DNA of 64,000 bases from Streptomyces sp. CC228A (GTDB taxonomy: Bacteria > Actinomycetota > Actinomycetes > Streptomycetales > Streptomycetaceae): the NCBI RefSeq assembly GCF_021390935.1, contig NZ_JAJPUI010000002.1, positions 186,001 through 250,000 on the forward strand, in the 5' to 3' direction. The notes beneath the pieces are model-generated. The model saw only the letters and a program-made list of their open reading frames with translations, did no database searches and had not been told where the DNA came from. Of this stretch, positions 59,833 through 64,000 are shown piece by piece (the stretch's first letter is position 1; each line of letters opens with the position of its first letter). Position numbers and translations under genes: made by a program.

Positions 59833-59874
59833 TCAGCCGACGCGCTTTCCAAGTACGAGAATTCGGGTGCGCAT
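59833..59874 (-). CDS. ilvB leader peptide (13 residues)
   Basis: Reads MRTRILVLGKRVG then TGA. Ile-Leu-Val-Leu codons (ATT CTC GTA CTT) form a control run for all three branched-chain amino acids. GGAGGG lies about 11 bases upstream. Attenuation of ilvB by such leaders has been predicted for actinobacteria; the exact pairing switch is not worked out here. Confidence 0.8.
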   Translation of the reverse strand: MRTRILVLGKRVG

Positions 59875-59932
59875 GGCAATGACCCTCCACCCGGCGCACC
59901 GTCAGTGTCAAGTGGGTGGGACACGCGTCTCA

Positions 59933-62932
59933 TTATGTGAGCGTATCGGGGGAAGGACCGCGCCGCCGTGGCCGCTCGCGTGGCCGCCCGCCCGGCCGCC
60001 GCCGCGGCCGTCCGCGTGGCTTCCGGAGGCCGCGCCGCCGGGCCCGCCGCTGAAGACGGGCAGCGGCCTCGCGCCTCCCCGGCCGCCCTGCCGGGGCCCG
60101 GGCCGCGCCGCCGCCCGGCAGGGCGCCGGGCAGCGGGAACTCGCCCCTGCTCAGGGCCCGGCGCAGCCGGTGCTCGTCGAGCGGGCCGCTGAAGGCCATG
60201 CCCTGGGCGTGGGTGCAGCCCATGGAGCGCAGGGCGAGGACCTGCTCGGGGACGTCGGCGCCGTCGGCCACGGCCTGGAGCCCGAGGTCGCGGGCGATCC
60301 TCAGCAGGCCGCCGGTGATCTTGTTGAGCCGGGTGGACTCGACGACGCCCTCGATCAGGCCGCGGTCGAACTTCAGTATGTCGGCCGGAAGCCGGCGCAG
60401 GGCGGTGAGCGCCCCGTATCCGCTGCCGAAGCCGTCGAGGGCGATCCGCACGCCGAGTCGGCGCAGGGCGGCGATCCGCTGCTCCAGCTCGTCGAAAGGA
60501 ATGCGCGGGTCGCTGTCGGAGAGCTCCAGGACGAGTTCCTCGGGGGGCAGGCCGTAGCGGCTCAGCAGGGCCTCGACGGTGGCCGGCGGCAGGGACCTGT
60601 CGAGCAGCCGCCGGGCGGGGACCCGTACGGAGACGGGTACGCGGTGACCGGCGCGGTGCCGCTCGGCCGCCTGTTCCACGGCCTTCTCCAGCATCCAGCG
60701 GCCGAGCTCCGCGGCGCGCTCCCCGCCGTCGTCGGTGACGCGCAGGAACTCGGCGGGCGTGAAGAGGATGCCCTGGGCGGAGCGCCAGCGCGGCTGGGCG
60801 GCGACGGCGGCCACCCGCCCGGTGGCCAGGTCGACGACGGGCTGGTGCAGCAGGGCGAACGCCCCGTCGTGCAGGGCGGTGCGGAGCCGGCCCTGCAGCT
60901 CGGTGCGGCGGACGGCGTCGGCCTGCATCTGCGGGACGTACATCTCGACCCGGCCCTTGCCGCCGGCCTTGGCGCGGTACATGGCGAGGTCGGCGTTGCG
61001 CAGCAGGTCACCGGCGCTGATGCCGGGCTCCGCGAAGGCGACGCCGATGGACGCGGCGACCCGCACCTCGGCGCCGTCGATGTCGTAGGGCTGGGACAGA
61101 GTGAGGCGCAGCCGGTCGGCGATCTCGTGGACCTGGAACTCGCGGGCGGCCGGGTCCTGCCCGCCGTCCCCGGCGATGAGGGCGGCGAACTCGTCGCCGC
61201 CGAGGCGGGCGGCGGTGTCCCCGGCCCGTACGGAGTCCTGGAGGCGGCGGGCGGCCTGGACGAGCAGCTCGTCGCCGGCCTGGTGGCCGAGCCGGTCGTT
61301 GACGCCCTTGAACCCGTCGAGGTCGATGTAGAGCACGGCGGTGCCGGAGTCCCCGGCCCGGCGGCCGCCCAGGGCCTGGCGGACGCGCTGGGTGAACAGG
61401 GCGCGGTTGGGCAGGTCGGTGAGCGGGTCGTGCTCGGCGTTGTGCTGGAGCTGAGCCTGGAGGCGGACCCGCTCGGTGACGTCCCGGCTGTTGAAGATCA
61501 GCCCGCCCTGGTGCCGGTTGACCGTGGACTCCACGTTGAGCCAGTCGCCGTTCCCGGACCGGAACCGGCACTCGATGCGGGTGGTGGGCTCTTCCGAGGG
61601 CGGGCTGGCCAGGAAACGGCGCACCTCGTGGACGACGGCTCCGAGGTCGTCGGGATGGATCAGGGCGGCGAGCTCGGTGCCCACGAGGTCGTCGGCGTCC
61701 CGCCCGTAGACACCGGTCGCCGCGGGGCTGACGTAGCGCAGGACGCCGTTGGGGGCGGCGATCATGATGACGTCGCTCGAACTCTGCACCAGCGACCGGA
61801 AGTGGTTCTCCTTCTGGGCCAGTTCGTGGGTGAGGGCGATGTTGTCCAGCAGCATGATGCCCTGCCGGACGACCAGGGCGAGGACCACGGTGCAGCCCGT
61901 GAAGACGACGACGCGGTCCACTCTGCGGCCCTCGATGACGCTGTACAGGATGCTGAGGGTGCAGACCGCGGCCGCCAGGTACGGGGTGAGGGCGGCGAGC
62001 GATCCGGCGATGGGGCGGCTGGAGTGGCGGGCCTGGCGCGGAGCGCCCCGGGGCGGCGCGGGGAGGTCGGCGGCGCGGCGCACGCCCCAGGGCGCGTAGG
62101 CCAGGAGCAGGGAGCCCGCGAACCAGCCGGCGTCGAGGAGCTGGCCGGACCGGTAGGTGTCGCGCAGCAGCGGCGAGGTGAACAGGGCGTCGCACAGCAC
62201 GGTCAGGGCGAGGGCGGCGATGGCCGTGTGGACGGCGGAGCGGTTGCCCTTGGAGCGCCGGAAGTGCAGGGCGAGGACCATGCTGACGAGCACGATGTCG
62301 AGCAGCGGGTAGGCCAGGGAGAGCGCGGCGCCCGCGACGCTCTCCCCCCGGAAGGTCGCCGTGTGCGCGAGGGCGAGGCTCCAGGAGAGGGTGAGGAGCG
62401 AGCCCGCGATGAGCCAGGAGTCGAGCGCGAGGCAGATCCATCCGGCGCGGGTGACGGGCCGCTTGGCGAGGACGAGCAGGCCGACGATCGCGGGTGGCGC
62501 GAAGAGCAGGAAGAACACGTCGGCGAGGGAGGGACTGGGCACCGGCCGGTCCTGTACGACTTCGTACCAGCCCCAGACGGCGTTCCCGGCGGCGGCCATG
62601 GCGGAGGAGAACGCGAACAGCAGCCAGGCGGGCCGCATGCGGCGGTCGTGTGCACGCGCGTACAGGAAGCAGGAGGCGGAGGCGGCGAGCGCGGCGGCGC
62701 TCAACCCGAAGTCCCCCATGATCAAGGCGAGTTCCCGGGATCCCCAGCCGAGCAGCGCGCCGAGCGCGTAGCCGCCGCAGGCGAGGGCGAGGAGCAGCGG
62801 GGCGGCGTTTCCGCCGGCGCCTCCGGGCGGGGATCCGGTACCTCCGGACGGCCCTCCGGGGCTTCCGCTGCCGCCGGGCCCGCCCGGGCCCGGCAGGGAC
62901 CGGGGGTCGATGAGCACGCCCGGGGCGCTCAT
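59933..62932 (-). CDS. Membrane GGDEF/EAL protein with PAS domain and degenerate EAL
   Basis: About 999 residues from ATG 62932 (MSAPGVLIDPRSLPGPGGPG). Nine or so hydrophobic helices (residues about 40-330), a PAS domain (SLVQSSSDVIMIAAPNGVLR), GGDEF domain with intact RLGGDEFAAL and an upstream RAGD inhibitory site spaced five residues, then an EAL domain whose EAL motif reads AAQ (VAAVAAQPRW) and whose DDFG reads DGFG. Predicted active diguanylate cyclase with a receptor-type EAL. The last about 50 residues are Arg-rich and probably frameshifted near 60,110. GTG 63067 gives a longer but poorly coded N-terminus. Confidence 0.88.
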   Translation of the reverse strand: MSAPGVLIDPRSLPGPGGPGGSGSPGGPSGGTGSPPGGAGGNAAPLLLALACGGYALGALLGWGSRELALIMGDFGLSAAALAASASCFLYARAHDRRMRPAWLLFAFSSAMAAAGNAVWGWYEVVQDRPVPSPSLADVFFLLFAPPAIVGLLVLAKRPVTRAGWICLALDSWLIAGSLLTLSWSLALAHTATFRGESVAGAALSLAYPLLDIVLVSMVLALHFRRSKGNRSAVHTAIAALALTVLCDALFTSPLLRDTYRSGQLLDAGWFAGSLLLAYAPWGVRRAADLPAPPRGAPRQARHSSRPIAGSLAALTPYLAAAVCTLSILYSVIEGRRVDRVVVFTGCTVVLALVVRQGIMLLDNIALTHELAQKENHFRSLVQSSSDVIMIAAPNGVLRYVSPAATGVYGRDADDLVGTELAALIHPDDLGAVVHEVRRFLASPPSEEPTTRIECRFRSGNGDWLNVESTVNRHQGGLIFNSRDVTERVRLQAQLQHNAEHDPLTDLPNRALFTQRVRQALGGRRAGDSGTAVLYIDLDGFKGVNDRLGHQAGDELLVQAARRLQDSVRAGDTAARLGGDEFAALIAGDGGQDPAAREFQVHEIADRLRLTLSQPYDIDGAEVRVAASIGVAFAEPGISAGDLLRNADLAMYRAKAGGKGRVEMYVPQMQADAVRRTELQGRLRTALHDGAFALLHQPVVDLATGRVAAVAAQPRWRSAQGILFTPAEFLRVTDDGGERAAELGRWMLEKAVEQAAERHRAGHRVPVSVRVPARRLLDRSLPPATVEALLSRYGLPPEELVLELSDSDPRIPFDELEQRIAALRRLGVRIALDGFGSGYGALTALRRLPADILKFDRGLIEGVVESTRLNKITGGLLRIARDLGLQAVADGADVPEQVLALRSMGCTHAQGMAFSGPLDEHRLRRALSRGEFPLPGALPGGGAARAPAGRPGRREAAARLQRRARRRGLRKPRGRPRRRPGGRPRERPRRRGPSPDTLT

Positions 62933-63271
62933 CGGAAGACCCCCGCCTGATCCGCTCCGGCGGGTCCGCACCCGCGGTGGTTCTGCCGCTGCGGATCCGT
63001 GCTGCGTCGACCGCGCATCACCCGTCGCCCCCCTTGCGTTCCGATCAGCCATCACGTCGGCAATCACGTCGTTCCCCGGCGCTACGTGCCGCCTTTCGAC
63101 GTGCCCCCAAGATGCGACGATACACCAGGTTCGTCACTCAGGGACAGGGGCTGTGTACAGTCCGTAGCGATCAAGCTTCTTATAGGCACACAGGGCGCAC
63201 ATATCACTCCCGAGCGTATAAGCCTCGGAAGCCCTACCGCAGGCAACGACCGAAGGCACGCGCCGGAGTCA
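62933..63271. promoter_or_regulatory. Gene-free leader upstream of the GGDEF/EAL gene
   Basis: Low third-position bias in all frames and an AT-richer stretch at about 63,150-63,220 (GATCAAGCTTCTTATAGG). Probably promoter DNA; no defined sites recognised. Confidence 0.4.
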
Positions 63272-63300
63272 CCCTGCCCCGGTACGTGCCCGGGGCAGGG
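63272..63300 (-). terminator. Terminator after the 2-hydroxyacid dehydrogenase
   Basis: CCCTGCCCCGG (63272-63282) and CCGGGGCAGGG (63290-63300) pair perfectly around TACGTGC, 12 bases past the stop. Confidence 0.75.
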
Positions 63301-63312
63301 GCCGCCGCGGCC

Positions 63313-64000
63313 CTACGTGGTGAGGACGACGTTCCGCAGCTCCTCTCCGGCGGCGAAGCGGGCCACCTGCTCCGCGATCAGCCGCTTGGCCCGGGGCATG
63401 AACGCGGAGGTGGAGCCGCCGACATGGGGGCTGATCAGCACGCCGGGGGCATGCCACAGGGGATGCCCGGCCGGGAGCGGTTCGGGGTCGGTGACGTCCA
63501 GAGCGGCCGTGATGCGGCGGCTCTCCACCTCGGCTAGCAGGGCCTTGGTGTCGACGACCGGGCCGCGGGCGACGTTCACGAGCAGCGCCCCGTCCTTCAT
63601 GCGGGCGAGGAACGCGGCGTTCGCGAGGTGGTGCGTGTCAGGGGCGAGCGGTGTGGACAGGATCACCACGTCCGCCTCCGGGAGGAGCGCGGGAAGATCG
63701 CCGAGCGCGTGCACGGGCCCGCGCTCGGTGGTGCGCGCGGAGCGCGCGACGCGCATGACCCGGGCGCACTCGAAGGGCGCGAGCCGGTCCTCGATGGCGG
63801 CGCCGATCGAGCCGTACCCGACGATCAGCACGGACCTGTCGGCGAGCGCCGGATAGAAGCCGGCGCGCCACTCCTCGCGGTCCTGCCCGCGGACGAAGCC
63901 GGGGATCCCCCGCAGCGAGGCGAGGACCAGCCCGAGGGCGAGCTCGGCGGTGCTGGCCTCGTGCACGCCTCGGGCGTTGCACAGGGCCACGCCCGCCGGT
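63313..64000 (-). CDS. D-isomer-specific 2-hydroxyacid dehydrogenase (5' part beyond window)
   Basis: NAD-dependent dehydrogenase; the frame enters at base 64000 without a start, so N-terminal residues (about 80) are missing. Visible: HEASTAELALGLVLASLRGI, the Rossmann loop VLIVGYGSIGAAIEDRL, VILSTPLAPDTHHL, VNVARGPVVDTKALLAEVE and SPHVGGSTSAFMPRA with the catalytic Arg, Glu and His. Substrate unknown. Confidence 0.9.
   Translation of the reverse strand, partial: PAGVALCNARGVHEASTAELALGLVLASLRGIPGFVRGQDREEWRAGFYPALADRSVLIVGYGSIGAAIEDRLAPFECARVMRVARSARTTERGPVHALGDLPALLPEADVVILSTPLAPDTHHLANAAFLARMKDGALLVNVARGPVVDTKALLAEVESRRITAALDVTDPEPLPAGHPLWHAPGVLISPHVGGSTSAFMPRAKRLIAEQVARFAAGEELRNVVLTT

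Overview
The window is a piece of a very GC-rich actinobacterial chromosome, almost certainly Streptomyces. The evidence is GC-saturated third codon positions, many GTG/TTG starts, two tandem conservons (kinase-like protein, roadblock, DUF742, small GTPase), a lysine-tailed HU protein, a CofC gene, and a gene order that, from memory and not checked by a search, follows the S. coelicolor SCO5511-SCO5563 neighbourhood in reverse.

Layout. 1-8,600: thiD (partial) and thiL, a small RAM-domain protein, ddl, gpsA and a PlsC-like acyltransferase on the minus strand, then cofC and a small cold-shock-like protein on the plus strand, then hupS. 8,960-16,500: leuCD with the divergent IclR-type regulator ndgR, five tRNA genes (three Glu, two Gln), a HAD hydrolase, gltX, an FAH-family hydrolase and a 58-residue peptide gene with an internal repeat. 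17,070-28,035: two consecutive conservon operons. 28,490-30,300: accE and accB. 30,470-32,680: a broken acyltransferase and an intact IS630-type element whose target is the stop codon of a TPM-like gene. 34,080-35,920: cimA preceded by a candidate Ile attenuator. 35,980-40,820: a TetR gene, an agmatine deiminase and a urease-like ureAB-ureC pair, all on the minus strand, with twin operator-like repeats in front. 41,680-45,120: ilvE, leuB, a 45-residue protein and an AAC(2')-like acetyltransferase. 45,360-50,660: a frameshifted secreted serine protease, the proline catabolic genes pruA and prodh, and a divergent PucR/CdaR-type regulator. 50,690-53,930: a small accessory patch with an unrecognised 441-residue protein and decayed genes. 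54,260-59,870: serA and ilvBNC with an attenuator leader. 59,930-64,000: a membrane GGDEF/EAL protein and a partial 2-hydroxyacid dehydrogenase.

Functionally the window is dominated by branched-chain amino acid synthesis (leuB, leuCD, ilvB, ilvN, ilvC, ilvE, cimA), with serine synthesis, proline breakdown and lipid precursor enzymes. The most intriguing unit is ureAB-ureC-aguA-tetR. Agmatine deiminase makes N-carbamoylputrescine, a monosubstituted urea, and the adjacent urease homologue keeps the nickel ligands but lacks the flap cysteine and has no accessory genes in the window.

Six reading frames break next to runs of C or G (cofC, the first conservon kinase, ureAB, the serine protease, the acyltransferase and the GGDEF/EAL protein). 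Each needs a one-base correction, in five of them an added base, so part of the apparent gene decay may be sequencing error.
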